DNA from: Basidiobolus meristosporus CBS 931.73
Taxonomy: Eukaryota; Basidiobolomycota; Basidiobolomycetes; Basidiobolales; Basidiobolaceae
Length of the DNA: 64,000 nucleotides
Assembly (NCBI GenBank): GCA_002104905.1
Contig: MCFE01000231.1
Coordinates: 1 to 64,000, forward strand
Direction: 5' to 3'
Position 1 is the first letter of the stretch. Every line of letters begins with the position of its first letter. Below, one piece after another: positions 35,791 through 47,388 of this stretch. Made by a program: the position numbers and the translations under genes. A model generated the notes under the pieces. That model saw nothing but the letters and a program-made list of their open reading frames with translations. It made no database searches and was not told the origin of the DNA.

Positions 35791-36240
35791 GGTAAACAAA
35801 TAAAGAAAGGTGATTCTACAGTGGAATATATGAATTGCACAAGGGGAGGTAGAAAAGGGAAATACCATTTGGTAAATTGGTACGGTAGCATTATACATAA
35901 CCAGCAGCAGGCCGTCATACTGCCATAAAAAAAGCCATCAGAGTCTTGCTGTGAGGCCGTCAAAATACCATCAAGTTTCTTGCCATATAAGGCAACTGGA
36001 AGTCCTGGCCAACTGGATCCACTTAAAATAGTAATAGAGCGCTGAGAGACCGCAACAATAACATGCAAATATTGTCACAGCACCGATCAAAAATTGTCAA
36101 GTTTTATCCCTTTATTTGGCTGCAAAATTTGCAAAACACCGTCATGATCTTGTTATAAGATTGTCAGGAGGGTCACTAATTCCAAGCTGCTGTTATGATG
36201 ACGGTCTCTGAACAGGATCTTGACGGAAGATCTGGACTGG

Positions 36241-37010
36241 TGTGGTGGTGTAGAGGTACTCCTGGGAGAAGCTACACAACTCAAGGTGTGTGAGGTGTCT
36301 GATGGGTGCAATAACCTCTGTGTCTAAACTGCTGGTGTCTTTGTCAATATGTCACTATGGTAAAAGCTCCTGCTTCTCTAGCTTCCTAGGTGCTCCAAGT
36401 GTCTCCAAAGGCCACTGTGTGTCTTGTGCACTACCCTGAAAAGCTCTTTGATTGCAGGTCTGAGATGTACTGTTGAAGGCAGGTGCAGTGATCAACTGCT
36501 AATCAATAAGGTAGAAGTGTTACTGATAGAAGGGATGATTTATTGATGAGGGATTGCTTTCCCTTAAATACTTTTCCTGATTGCCAAGTGACTACTAATG
36601 ACAAGGTTCTAGAAGATTCTAGGCATTGGTGGAATTCTTGATGACATCACTATGAGCTAAAAATATGCCAAGAATGTCCTAGAAGGTTCTAAAGGGCACA
36701 GCACATCTAACCAATCAGGAATCAGTAGTCTGAAACCTGTGCAACATAGAAATACCATATATGGTATTGAAATGGTAGGGATGGTAACACAGACCTAGGT
36801 CATGTGCCACGGGTACTGACGTGGGTACTTGTCTTATGTAGATACATATACTGATCACAAAGCTGAATAACATCTGGGATAACTAATGCTAATAACTAAT
36901 CAGGGTAAACATCATATGGGGATAATACTGATAAGATAAAATATGGATAAGTATATAATAATGACTATATGTATAAACTTGTCTGTGGGAGGTATGTTTA
37001 CCCTACCACA
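36241..37010 (-). repeat. Solo LTR copy 3 (internally shortened, 770 bp)
   Basis: This is homologous to the LTRs at 16044-17085 and 24629-25708 and has the same ends (TGTGGT...CACCACCACA read on the minus strand). It lies in the 3' flank of CMC-B, between TGG and TTGG, where uninterrupted copies read continuously. It is about 270 bp shorter than the other two copies. Confidence 0.75.
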
Positions 37011-39405
37011 TTGGATCCACCCATGGGACCAAATTATATTTCATAGGGACCCCACTGCTGATAGCAACAGAAGAATGATTGAACAACAGCTTGCTTTGAC
37101 ATTCAGTGCAACAAGTGGGTCTACATCCAAAAAAGGCCCTGTGGACAGCGCGCCCATTGAAGGTAATAATGCGGACTCCTCAGGCTCTCATTCAACTAGG
37201 CAATTGAGAATCTCTGCAGAGCCACAAGCTGACCATTATGCACAGGCAGATGAGAATATAGACAACGCAGTACCCTCAGTTGAAGACCAGCAAGTTGCCA
37301 TGATAACATCACTACCACCCTTATTAGCAAGTATGTTGTCAGCTCATACCAAAGCATTAATGAAACAATCAGGTGCAGTGGCTGATAGGATAAATGCAAT
37401 GGCCCAAAGAAGTCATGAAATAGTCCAGAAACAGAATGAGTGGATAATACATGTCAAGAAATCAATATCCCAGGTAGAGAAAGCAGTATCTTTGCTGCAA
37501 AGAAGGAACTCAAGTAGCTCAATGTCACAGCCAGGAATGGAGCCATTCCCCAATGTAACAGCAGAGGAACACTGTAAAGTCTTTGAAGCACAACAACAGT
37601 GCTCAGAGATAAGGCCCACAGAGAAATCTATCACAGTGTGGGAGGGAGACAATGGGGTGTTTATGCCAGAGCCTATAAATCAAAAGACATTGAAGATCCA
37701 TGAAGCTGTTGAGTACAATAATGAAGAGTGGGCTAATATACAAGAGGCCATCAGAAGTCTAGTATGCCATCACCTTAACACCAGCATACCATGGGCCCAT
37801 CAGGAACTCAAGACCAAGCAGAATGAACTTGACTTGTTCCATGTGCATTATTCTAAATTCAAACAGGTAAACAGATTTTGGACCTGCATTGGTATGCTAA
37901 GAAAGTATCTTAAGAATAGCAGAAACTATCAAAGGCAGAAGAACAAGGGTGCCAGGGCTAAAAATCAGCGGTTTCCTCAAGAACCCATTACAAGCAGGGC
38001 CAAAAGCTCCAGACAAGCGTCAAAGAGACATCAGGTAGCTGGAAGAGTGCCAATTAGTGACAAGCAGGCACACACACATGCAACAGCACAACATTCATCA
38101 AGGAAAAAGCGTAGTACCACTTAAGAAGCACCCAGTCAAAGCAGCAGTGAAGGGCCTGGCAGTGATAAAAGCCGGCTGCTTTTATGGGAGCCTATCATAG
38201 CTACAGTTGAGAGCTTAAGACACGCGGAAAAGAAATGTCAGGTTGCCAGAAGAGTGTCAGTAGGGGACAAGCAGGCCAAAATAGCTATGTCAGAGCAGAA
38301 TTTGTCCCGGAGAAAATGTAGTTCTTTACCAGAGGTACTCAGGCATAGTAGTAGTGAAAGACTTGGCAGTGATAAAGGAAAAGATGAAGGGAAAAATGTC
38401 TTCCCAAGCCTGAGACAGGGAGGCATGCAAAAAAAACTGCAGTTCTTGCCAATTAATGCCAAAAGCTTGGAACAGACTGAATCCCATCATAGCCAAGAAG
38501 AATTACAAACAAGAAAACAGCTGTTTTCACAAGAGTTGGAAGCACAGCCAGTTGAGCTACACTCCAGCAAGGTAGATGAGTTTGCTGAAAAAGGCAACTT
38601 GTCTACAACAGCCTCCACATCCTGCATTGTTGGCTGAGTGGAGATCCCACTGACAAACAAGGCTACAGCTTCAAGGGCTCAAAAGACTATCATAATGCCT
38701 TTAGTGGAATCTTGGAACATTAATAGGCAGACCAAGAGGTTGTAGCACTTCTTCAAGAGCAGTGCACAAGAAAATGCACCAGAATATTGCAAGGATCTAT
38801 TGAAAAGACTGGTAGATGAGGTGCTAGATGTTGCAGTGCAAGCTGAAGACCAGGACATGTGGCAACCAGTGAATGAACAGTGGCATAAGGCCATTGAGTT
38901 CCTGCCAAAGTTGTGGAACCAGAGTGTTGCAGCAGAAATACTTATTGAGTAGTGGATTTTAATGGAGTTACTTGTTGAGTGTGGGGTTGGGCTTAATGTT
39001 AATGTAGGGTATAGGGACTTGTATAGGTCAATATAATTGGCAATTGAGATACAACTGAAGTTTCAATGGAAATAAATCAATTTATATGCATAAAAAGTAA
39101 GCAAAATGGTTGAGTCAGGAAGTAAGGAGTGTGAAAAAGAGGCAATAGCCAATCAATGCACATAAACATAGGAAGCAATAGAGTGTCTGGGATCAGAAAG
39201 TGAGCAAATTGGCAGGGAACCAATCAAAAGCTACCCATACATGATTGTGATGAAAAGTTTGACCAAGTATTTTGTGAAATCTGGGATGCAATTATTTTTC
39301 AACAGTCTCTGGATGGTGTCCTGACAGGATTGGTACCTCTTAGTCACTGGGTTTTAACTTTGTGATGGCCTTTTGACAGGATCATCTCAATAATTTTTCA
39401 TAGGG

Positions 39406-41185
39406 AGCCAGTTGATGAGATGGAATCTGTGGATGTACTAATTACTGCACTGGACTCTACAACCATGGTTCAGCCAGAATCAGTGCCCAGGAATATCCCA
39501 GAAGTGATCATTCCAGCATCAAATGCCCAGAGATCCAATCAGACAAGAAATAGCCCAAGTTACCATATCAATGAGGGTACAAACTTTACCTATGCCTATT
39601 TAGTCCATATTGATGAACCTCAGACTGTAAAAGAGGCCCTAAATAGCCCTCAGACAAAGTTTTGGAGATCTGCAATGACTGAGGAATATCAGGCCCTAAT
39701 GGAAAATCAAACTTGGGACTTAGTCAAATTACCAATCAACCAAAAATCAATTGGATGCAGATGGGTCTTCAAGACAAAATATAAGGCTGATGGTACAGTT
39801 GAAAGATACAAAGCAAGACTTGTAGCCAAAGGATACTCTCAAGCAAAAGGACTTGATTATACTGAGACCTTTGCACCGGTAGCCAAGTTTAATTCCATCA
39901 AATTAATATTGGCTATTGCAGCCAAATATAAGTTTTTTATTCATCAAATGGATGCAAAAACTGCATTTTTGATTGAAGAACTTGATGAGGATGTGTATAT
40001 GGACCAGCCTGATGGGTTTGCTGACCAAGATAACCCCCATTTGGTCTACAAGCTTAAGAAGTCACCATATGGTCTCAAACAATCACCAAGAGCCTGGAAT
40101 TGCAAGATAGATTCTTATCTGGAATCTTTGAGTTTCAAAAGGAGTAATGCTGACTATAGTATATACTATAAGTCAGATAGAGCAAATCCAGTTCTATTAG
40201 CTCTATATGTGGATGATCTTATTACAGCCACCAATAACCTGGAAACATTGGAAGAGACATAATGCAGCCTATTTAAGGAGTGCAAAATGTTGAATATAGG
40301 AGAACTCAGTTACTACTTGGGGATTGAGTTCTCTATAGACCAAAGTACCCAGACTATTACCCTAAGCCAATCCAAGTATATTCAAGATTTACTAAAGAAG
40401 TACAAAATGGAAGACTGTAAACCGGCAGCTACCCCAATGGATACAAACCTTAACTTGGTCAAAACTCAACCAAATCAAGAGAGCTTGGTGCCATCTGAAA
40501 GCCCTATCTTTCCTTATCAATCTATGGTCGGCAGTCTGATGTATTTAATGCTTGGAACACGTCCAGATATCTCAAATTCAGTGGGAGTTGTCAGCCAACA
40601 TAATCAGAACTATGGATCTGATCATATTACAGCAGTTAAGCAGATGTTTAGATACCTAAAAGGAACTGCTGATATCCGCTTAAGATAAACTTGTAAGGAT
40701 TCAGAACAGGATCTTGTGGGATACCCTGATACTGATTGGGGACAAAACTTGGAAGACAGAAGATCTACCACAGGATACACCTTTCTTTACTGCAAAGGAG
40801 CAATTTCATGGAACTCAAGAAAGCAACCAACCATAGCACTTTCTACCACAGAGGCAGAGCATATGGCAGCCTGTGAAGCTACAAAAGAAGTAATGTGGTT
40901 AAGAAAGCTTTTTACAGATTTAGGCCTATGTCAAAAATGCCTATTACTTTATTTCAAGATAATCAAGGATGTATACAATTAGGTAGATATCCAACTTTTC
41001 ATGCTAGAACCAAGCACATAGATATTAGACATCATTTCATACATGAAGCTATAGAGAATAACTTAGTTAGCTTAACTTACTGTCCTACAGATGAAACAAT
41101 TGCAGACATATTTACCAAACCATTAGCTAGAGACAAGTTTGAATATCTTAGGTCAAAATTAGGACTAGTCAGTATGAGCATTTAG
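39406..41185 (+). pseudogene. copia-1 pol: reverse transcriptase and RNase H
   Basis: From about 39420 the frame reads the Ty1/copia RT domain: WRSAMTEEYQAL, NQTWDLVKLP, ARLVAKGYSQ, HQMDAKTAFL, and the YVDDL box at about 40207. It continues through a thumb region (40287-40688) and RNase H (STTGYTFLY, ALSTTEAEHMAA, FHARTKHIDIRHHF) to the stop at 41185. Stops near 40260, 40687 and 40980 break it. Integrase is absent because the element is split and partly deleted by CMC-A. Confidence 0.92.
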
Positions 41186-41196
41186 CTGAGTGGGAG

Positions 41197-41545
41197 TGTC
41201 GTAAAAATTTGTATTTCCACCTAAATATTCACCTTACTTAGTCACTTAGATCATTACCTTCATATCCTGGAGAATACTGACCAAATTCCTTGTTGATATT
41301 TACTTAGAATATTTTCATCAAAATACCAGGTACCTAGAACATGAAAATCCTCAAAGTTGTCCAAACAGCCCCAAACCTTGCACACATGCTCTTGGGACCT
41401 TTCTTAACCTATTCTACAGGTTTTTTATGCCAAGACCATGTAAAAGTATAAATTCTACTTTTACATTCAATAAATCATTAAGTGAAAACCACATAATCTA
41501 CTTGTTCTCCCAATCACTTCCAATATGTCCAAGACTCTTACAACA
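41197..41545 (+). repeat. 3' LTR of copia-1
   Basis: This 349-bp LTR (TGTCGTAAAA...CTTACAACA) follows the purine tract GAGTGGGAG. Identical-length copies lie inverted at 42387-42735 and 43096-43444. It abuts a reverse-strand gag fragment of the same family. Confidence 0.88.
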
Positions 41546-42340
41546 ATATTTAGTGCTATGTGGTATGAATAGTCTATCTTCACTTGTTGCAGCATTTCCA
41601 TATTTAGGCTTTTTCTGCTGACTATCTCTCTTTTTGAAGCACTGGTCTGATATGTGTCCTTTCCTTTTGCAGTAGCTACAAAACAGGTTGCTATTGCCTT
41701 TGAAAGGTCTTGGGTATCAACTTTGTTGGTTAGCATTGCTTGTTAAAACATTTTCTTCTTCCTTCTTATTGGCACTTGATTTTCTTAATTCTTCATCCAG
41801 GAGCCTTCCATATATGTAATTTAAGGTCAAAGCTTTAGTTCTGGACTCTAGGGGTGATACAAGGCCCTGAAATTCATCTGTCAGGCTATTCAGGATGGAT
41901 ACCATCACATCCTCATCAGTAGTTGGTACCTTCACATATTCCATCTCATCCACTGTCAGGGTAATTCTGTTAATTAGATTTGTCATTTCTTCTCCTGGCT
42001 GCATCTTTGTAGTAAAGAACTTTTGTCTCAGAAGCTTTTTCTTAGCAGCTGAACATGACTGGTAGGTGTCTTCTAATGCCTTCCGGGCATTCTTTGCCGT
42101 TTTTGCTCTTGAGTATTGAATTAGCAATTTGTCTTTAACATTGAGGCATATGCAGTTATAGGCACTTTGTTCTTTCTTCTGGTACTTTAAGGCTTCCTCT
42201 CCCACATTTTTAGGAGTGCATTCTTCTCCCATGACATTATCCCAAAGGCCTCTTTCTTGTAGCAGCATCTTCATCTTCACCTTCCACACTTGGTAGTTAG
42301 ATCCATCCAACTTTTAAGCAGAGGGAAAATTTCCAGTAAT
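41546..42340 (-). pseudogene. copia-1 family gag, reverse strand
   Basis: From 42310 downward the frame reads a copia Gag (MDGSNYQVWKVKMKMLLQER, then LEDTYQSCSAAKKKLL and EEMTNLINRITL, UBN2-type) to 41717. A frameshift follows, and then an intact CCHC knuckle (CSYCKRKGHISDQC, about 41640-41690). Downstream pol is missing: the copy stops at the copia-1 3' LTR. Confidence 0.88.
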
Positions 42341-42374
42341 AGCAGTAGTAGACATTGCAGAGAGTGACAGCTTG

Positions 42375-42386
42375 GGGCTCATAACC
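42375..42386 (-). promoter_or_regulatory. Primer-binding site of the reverse copia copy
   Basis: On the minus strand GGTTATGAGCCC directly follows the LTR end (CAACA), the same anticodon-arm complement as at 27311. Two independent copies keep it, which argues that it is functional sequence. Confidence 0.75.
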
Positions 42387-42735
42387 TGTTGTAAGAGTCT
42401 TAGAGATAATGGAAGTGAATGGGAGGACAAGTAGATTATGTGGTTTTCAATTAATGATTTATTGAATGTAAAAGTAGTACTTAGTCTATTCTGCATTCTT
42501 GTAATGCTAAGACCATGTAAAAGTATAAGGAAGATCCCAAGAGCATGTGTGCAAAGCTTGAGGCTGTTTGGACAACTTTGAGAATTTTCATGTTCTAGGT
42601 ACCTGGTATTTTGGTGAAAATATTCTAAGTAAGTCCCATCAAGGAGTTTGGTCAGTATTCTCTGGGATTTGAAGGTAATGATCTAAGTGACTAACTTAGG
42701 TGAATATCTAGGTGGAATTATGAATTTTTACAACA
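42387..42735 (-). repeat. Copia-1 family 5' LTR, reverse strand
   Basis: The 349-bp reverse-complement copy of the copia-1 LTR begins TGTTGTAAAA on the minus strand and is followed by the primer-binding site and gag. Confidence 0.88.
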
Positions 42736-42864
42736 ATAATTTGGTGAAAATATTCCAAGTAAATCCTGTCAAGAAATTTGGTCAGGACAGAATGCTAATC
42801 AAAGAGTAAGACCTATGTGACTAAGTTAGTATGAATATTTAGGTGACAACTTAATATTACAACA
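42736..42864 (-). repeat. Copia-1 family LTR fragment
   Basis: About 129 bp matching the first part of the LTR abut a full LTR on the left and a gag fragment on the right. It is a truncated LTR of the next reverse copy. Confidence 0.75.
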
Positions 42865-43019
42865 ATTAAAGGCACTCTGCTCTTTCTTCTGGTGCATTGA
42901 GGCTTCTTCTTCCATGTTTTGTGGAGGGCATTCCTCCTCCATAACAATATAAAAAGGCCTCTTTCCTGTAACCACATCTTCATCTTCTCTGTAAACACCT
43001 GGTAGTTAGATCTATCCAA
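42865..43019 (-). pseudogene. copia-1 family gag N-terminal fragment
   Basis: From 43019 downward the frame starts MDRSNYQVFTEKMKMWLQER, followed by a frame disturbance. Only about the first 50 residues remain between two LTR sequences. Confidence 0.8.
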
Positions 43020-43095
43020 CTATTCATCCAAGGGGAAAATTCCAGTAATATCAGTAAGTGACATTGCATAGAGTGACAGTTTGGGGCTCATAATT

Positions 43096-43444
43096 GGTTG
43101 TAAGAATCTTGGAGATTTTAGAAGTGAAAGTGAGAACAAGTAGTTTATGTGATTTTCACTTAAGGATTTGTTGAATGTGAAAGTGGCATTTGTACTTTTA
43201 CATGGTCTTGGCAAACAAAACATGTAGAGTATACTCAGGAAGATCCCAACAGCATGTGGGCAAGGTCTGAGGCTGTGCAGGCAACTCATCCAATTTTCAT
43301 GCTCTGGGCACCTGATATTTTGGTGAAAATATTTTAAGTAAATCTTGACAAGGAATTTGGTCAGTATTCTCCAAGATTTGTAGGCAATGATATGAGTGAC
43401 TAAACAGGGAGAATATTTAGGTGGAATTACAGATTTTTACAACA
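43096..43444 (-). repeat. Copia-1 family LTR, reverse strand
   Basis: Another 349-bp LTR copy, more diverged than the other two, with its start at 43444 (TGTTGTAAAAAT on the minus strand). It is the rightmost clear transposable-element sequence in the window. Confidence 0.85.
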
Positions 43445-44749
43445 ACTTTTGGGGTACAAAGCAGTGTATAGAATTTAAGAGGCTGAAGTAGCTGGAAGCA
43501 CAGAGAGCATACTCAGTATCTATGGCACTCTGAGTCTAGCTGGTCTCCAGTACAGACAGTGAAACACAGGGTCCACTCTGCATGTATGTGTAAGCTGAGT
43601 TTTGCAATGTGTGGCAAAGCACAATATCACTTTGCCTTGCTGACACTGTTAGTATCTCCTCCACAATAGTCTTACTCTCCACAAGTAACTCCCCATCTAA
43701 GTTAAGTGAATATTTAGATGTAATTGCAGATCTATACCACTTCTAATACCAACAAAGAAATCTGATAGGATTTTTAGTTCATATGTTATGCTCCAAACCG
43801 TCAAGTTGTTGTAAACATCTGGATGTGAGCACAAATCTACGGTGCCATGCATTCTGTCAATATCTAAATAAGTAGTACTCCATGATCTGAATGCCAAGTT
43901 GTGATTTAAATAAACTAGATCTATTGCACAATATAAGATAGCATGAAGAAACAATGATCAGTTGATATTGTTTTTTGCTCCCACAACTCTTTCAAGTTAA
44001 ACGAAGTCTTTGTGTTGACAAGCCCAGCTATGGTGTTACTGCAGGGTATAGAAAGATGTTTACGTTGAGTGGGGACTTCCAGAAGACCTCCGACTTGGAA
44101 AAGATGATTGAGTGCTAAAACCAGGATATACTTTCATAATCCTGGTGGATGTAGACAGAGACCGGGGATCTTATCCCAAACAATTTAGTACAGCCCAATA
44201 ACACCACTCGAGTCTTCGACCATATCACATGGCAACAATATAACTAGCGCACTCAATAAACTTTTTCGTCTTGCGCGAGTTAAAGAATATTACTGGCATA
44301 TGATCAACAATGAGGAGCTAGCATCTCCGCTACAGTAACCTAGTATCAGTTAACCTAACAGTCAGCTGAAGCTTCGCCCACCAACAGAAATCGGCAGATC
44401 AAGAGCACATTGGGTTACATTGTTATTTGATATAGTACTCAACTTCCTCTGGACCGGGAGTTGGTAGTTATTACCATTTTATTGTAACACGTTTTCAATC
44501 AATTGCTAGCTATGTTGGTGGGGGCAACAAACAAAAAAATGCAACCTGTGCGACTGCATATGCGATTACATGAATTTGTACGCATTAAGTTGTGATCATT
44601 CTACGACCACTTGGGGCTCAACCAGTGTTGATCGGTATGCTGTAATCAATCTTCTATCCCGGCTCATTCGGTCTGGAGTATCTGCGGATCAGCCTAGTGT
44701 ATTTATAACCAACAGCCATTGATTTTTCCCGCCCGGAAGGTCATCTGGG
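43445..44749. other. Non-coding transition between transposon nest and genes
   Basis: Bases 43445 to about 43640 loosely resemble the foldback arm (TATGGCACTCTGAGTCTAGC-like and GTGAAACACAGG-like words), suggesting an old remnant. From about 43.7 kb onward I see no repeat and no supportable gene; short open frames lack recognisable features. Confidence 0.4.
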
Positions 44750-44757
44750 TATATAAA
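44750..44757 (+). promoter_or_regulatory. TATA-like box upstream of the alpha/beta hydrolase gene
   Basis: TATATAAA lies 46 bp upstream of the ATG at 44803, a plausible core promoter. The spacing implies a short 5' leader. Confidence 0.5.
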
Positions 44758-44802
44758 CCCTGAACAAGTCACCCCGCTCATTAGCCAGACTCACCATTAG
44801 AT

Positions 44803-45818
44803 ATGCTCTGTAGCGCCATTCAGCAGCCATCCAAGAACCCTCCCTCATTTCTTCCTGTGCCAACTCTGACAGAAAAAGTCACTATAGGCACCAACCGAAA
44901 GCCAATCACCATTCGATATCAACTCTTTGGCACTGGAACGAAACATAGAGTACTGTTTGTCACAGGTAGATCGGTCTTGGGATGATGCTTTTCTTTGGAC
45001 ATTAACATTGATATCGTGGCCACTTCTTAGGTATCAATAGTGTTTGCGAGACGTGGTTTCCTCAGACGCAATATTTTGGAAGCTTAAGCAACTATCAAGT
45101 GTGCACGTTCGATCTGCGTGGAAGCGGAGAGAGCACATCGCACCATGGCTTCTTCACGACCAAAACTCTGGCTCAGGACGCATTGGACCTTCTGAGCCAT
45201 TTAAAATGGGACAAGGAAGTCCACCTTGTTGGCCTTTCTTTGGGCGGAATGATTGCGCAGAGAATGGTTACATTATCTCCCGAAATATTTGCAACTGTGA
45301 CGCTCACTAGCACTTGGCATTCGTTCCTTGCGTCGGTACCCAAGGTTAAAGGGGTGCTGTTTACTGTACGGACCATGAATAAATCACTCAAGGAAATCAC
45401 CAGAGCCCTTGTCAAGATAAACTATCCCCAAAAATGGCTGAAGTCGGAATCCCAGGGGGTACTTGGGAAGACTAACTTGCAGGTATTGACTGAGGTTATG
45501 GACAACATCAACTCTGCAGTCCCCAATCAATCGGCCTTGGCCGCCTTTCCGCAGAAACTATGCGGTATTCTTCATCACAGCAATCCCCGGCGCCTTCGTA
45601 AAATCGCTAAGAATGGAACGAGGTTCATGATTGTCCATGGCACCAAGGATACCGCCATCCCCTATTCCTTTGGCAAGGCCCATTCAAAGCAACTTGGATG
45701 TCCACTCATCACCTTCGAGGGGTGTGGTCACATGTTGGTGATTCAAGAAGCTGACAAGTACAATCGATTCCTGCAAAACCATATAGAAGGCCGTGAGATA
45801 TCGTCCACATACACATGA
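44803..45818 (+). CDS. Alpha/beta hydrolase-fold protein
   Basis: Two exons (44803-44965, 45031-45818; 65-bp GT-AG intron) encode 316 residues. The splice joins VLFVTG to INSVCETW in frame. The fold's hallmarks are present: a DLRGSGES segment after strand 4, the nucleophile elbow GLSLGG with Ser near residue 120, an acidic residue in GTKDTAIPY near residue 257, and a histidine in EGCGHM near residue 286, making a Ser-Asp-His triad. There is no signal peptide, so a cytosolic esterase, lipase-like or epoxide-hydrolase-like enzyme is likely. The family cannot be narrowed from sequence alone. Confidence 0.88.
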
Positions 45819-47350
45819 TATCACCGTGGTTTACAAGTAACTTAATTACCCCTAATATCACTTGGCTCCGTGTATCTTTTGTGTAAATATCGCCATTAAT
45901 TAAGAGATGCGAACCACTATAAACTTCACACTTGCTTACCCGTTTACCAATTCCCTTGGAGTGGCCATGCTCGCGAGCACTCGGCTTCCTGCGATTCTGC
46001 TGTCAAGTGAACTCGAAGCACAGCACATACCCAGCAGCTGAGATATTTGTAATGCATGGGAATGCAGAAACTATATCATAAACAATCGATCCCCGTTAGT
46101 CTGATCAGACCCTGTATCAGATCCAATTCCCTTGAGTAACCATGCAATACTTGCTGTGCCAGTTAGACACATTACCTCGGCAAGATGGGGGCATCTCACC
46201 TTGAAGTCCACCAAGTGCCACTGTTTGATGCAGTTTGGATGCTCGGCGCCGAATCTCCGGTTACCCGATTTGATGAATGCGATAGATAGGCAAAAGCATG
46301 GGAGCCTCGTACCACTGAATTGATTAGCTTGGCACTTGGATTAACGGATATTACCTTCTAGCTACCTTAAGAGGCAACTCGATTGGATCGCGGATCCCTG
46401 TAGCAGTTGGATATATGTCTGCCAACCCCCAACACCTCCTGTGATTGAAAAGTGACGTACGCCAGATGTAGCATACGCAGATTCATATCTGAGAAATCAC
46501 AGGATCCAGGTCGAGGCTGGTCTAGCATAGACTAGTCAAGAATCAGAATTATGTAGGAGGCCTCCTGGCGTATGGCCGACTCCATAGCTGAGGCACCCAA
46601 GCTCTACACTCGCACTGTCAAGTCATGACAATTATCACCCGACAGAGTCGCCTTCCGTGAGAGCCGATACTTGTATAGCCAAGGCCTCTCTGCAGGCTAC
46701 GCTGTCGCGCAGGACGAACATCATAACTTCAATACAAAGCAACAGTGAATGTTATGGCGGAACCCCGTCATTGGACCCAGAACAATGTCGAATGCCAATT
46801 AATATTATTACTGGTATTTCGTCAATAATCAGTCCATCACATGCCAAAATCCCTCTAGTCGCCACATGTGGAAAATTCTGGATATTACAAATGCGACGAG
46901 TCATGGACGACATGCTATTCGAGAAAGCCCACTGGTGTTTAGGGAAGTGGAGGAGCAAGGTAACCTAGAACTTGCGCTGGGCCTTAGTGCCCCTGATGGT
47001 GTGCTAGCTTTATCGAGAAAGAAAGCTGTCGATGCATGCTTTGATTTGGCAACTTATCATCCGGGTTATATGAAAAGTCATGATAGCATATGCTAACTAT
47101 TTTGCTGTATCAGCAAGAAAAACCACCACTAAATTAAGCGCCAGTACCATATGAGATAGAACACTCCTGTTAGCAATTGGTTTAGTTCCACCAACATATC
47201 AGATATGGCTCCCGTCTACGAATACATCACCAATTCGCAGATGAAATCCCTACTGACGCTGCAGGCTTTGTAGTGCTTTTGGTTCGCAGACGGAGCGGGC
47301 TATACTAGTATCTCATGACGCGAATATTGGCTATCTATTGGGTTTCTGGA
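45819..47350. other. Intergenic stretch, no gene recognised
   Basis: Several open frames of 60-100 codons occur (for example 46657-46968 and 46866-47096), but none shows a domain, coherent splicing or repeat identity. I see nothing supportable here. Confidence 0.4.
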
Positions 47351-47388
47351 TTATAAAAGCCGCCTGGGTTGGATGTTTCATCTATTCG

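Larger units (their letters stand above)
30485..37048 (+). mobile_element. CMC-B: full-length CACTA/CMC-type transposon
   Basis: Both termini are present: CCCTATGAAAA at 30485 and its inverted copy TTTCATAGGG ending at 37048. A 4-bp duplication ACCC lies at 30481-30484 and 37049-37052, and the disrupted accessory ORF of CMC-A matches the uninterrupted sequence in CMC-B itself (around 32830). Length is 6564 bp, of which about 770 bp is a later solo LTR (36241-37010). It carries the accessory ORF (minus) and transposase (plus) in a head-to-head arrangement. Confidence 0.92.
30439..38637 (+). pseudogene. CMC accessory ORF (CMC-A), split by CMC-B
   Basis: The N-terminal codons lie at 30439-30484 (KNKAKLSGSQ-like), but the start ATG is changed to AAG. 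The frame resumes at 37049 and is open to 38124, then continues in other frames to about 39060. It includes a Ser/Thr/Gln-rich N-terminus, a predicted coiled coil (ALMKQSGAVADRINAMAQRS...VEKAVSLLQRRNSSS), a WEGDN...TLKIHEAVEYNNEEWA region, and a basic Ser/Lys-rich tail. This is the most open copy of the family's second gene. I recognise no domain. By position it is the analogue of the second (TnpA-like) protein of plant CACTA elements; that comparison is inference. Confidence 0.78.
27644..39405 (-). mobile_element. CMC-A: CACTA/CMC-type transposon, host of the CMC-B insertion
   Basis: The transposase remnant (minus, about 27880-30190) and accessory ORF (plus, 30439-30484 plus 37049 to about 39070) diverge from a central region at about 30200-30438. 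CMC-B is inserted inside the accessory ORF. The accessory-side terminus TTTTTCATAGGG ends at 39405. The transposase-side terminus is missing: the element is cut at about 27643 against copia-1 gag, probably by a deletion that also removed copia gag/integrase. Beyond 39405 copia-1 pol resumes. Confidence 0.85.

Noticed and set aside
1-43444. Ancient viral integration as an explanation for the RT/integrase genes
   Set aside because: LTRs, target duplications, tRNA primer sites and domain orders are those of ordinary Ty3/gypsy and Ty1/copia retrotransposons, with no capsid or envelope gene of a virus.
45044-45310. 88-codon frame overlapping the hydrolase gene
   Set aside because: It is a shifted frame within exon 2 of the alpha/beta hydrolase, whose own frame carries the catalytic motifs and joins to exon 1.
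46130-47100. Several overlapping 60-100 codon frames between the hydrolase and RING genes
   Set aside because: No recognisable domain, no coherent splice sites joining them, and frames on both strands overlap. They look like chance open frames.
47338-47388. Starting RING protein 1 at a TTG codon at 47338
   Set aside because: A TTG start is unlikely in a nuclear fungal gene. In-frame ATGs at 47389 and 47392 are available, though an upstream exon remains possible.
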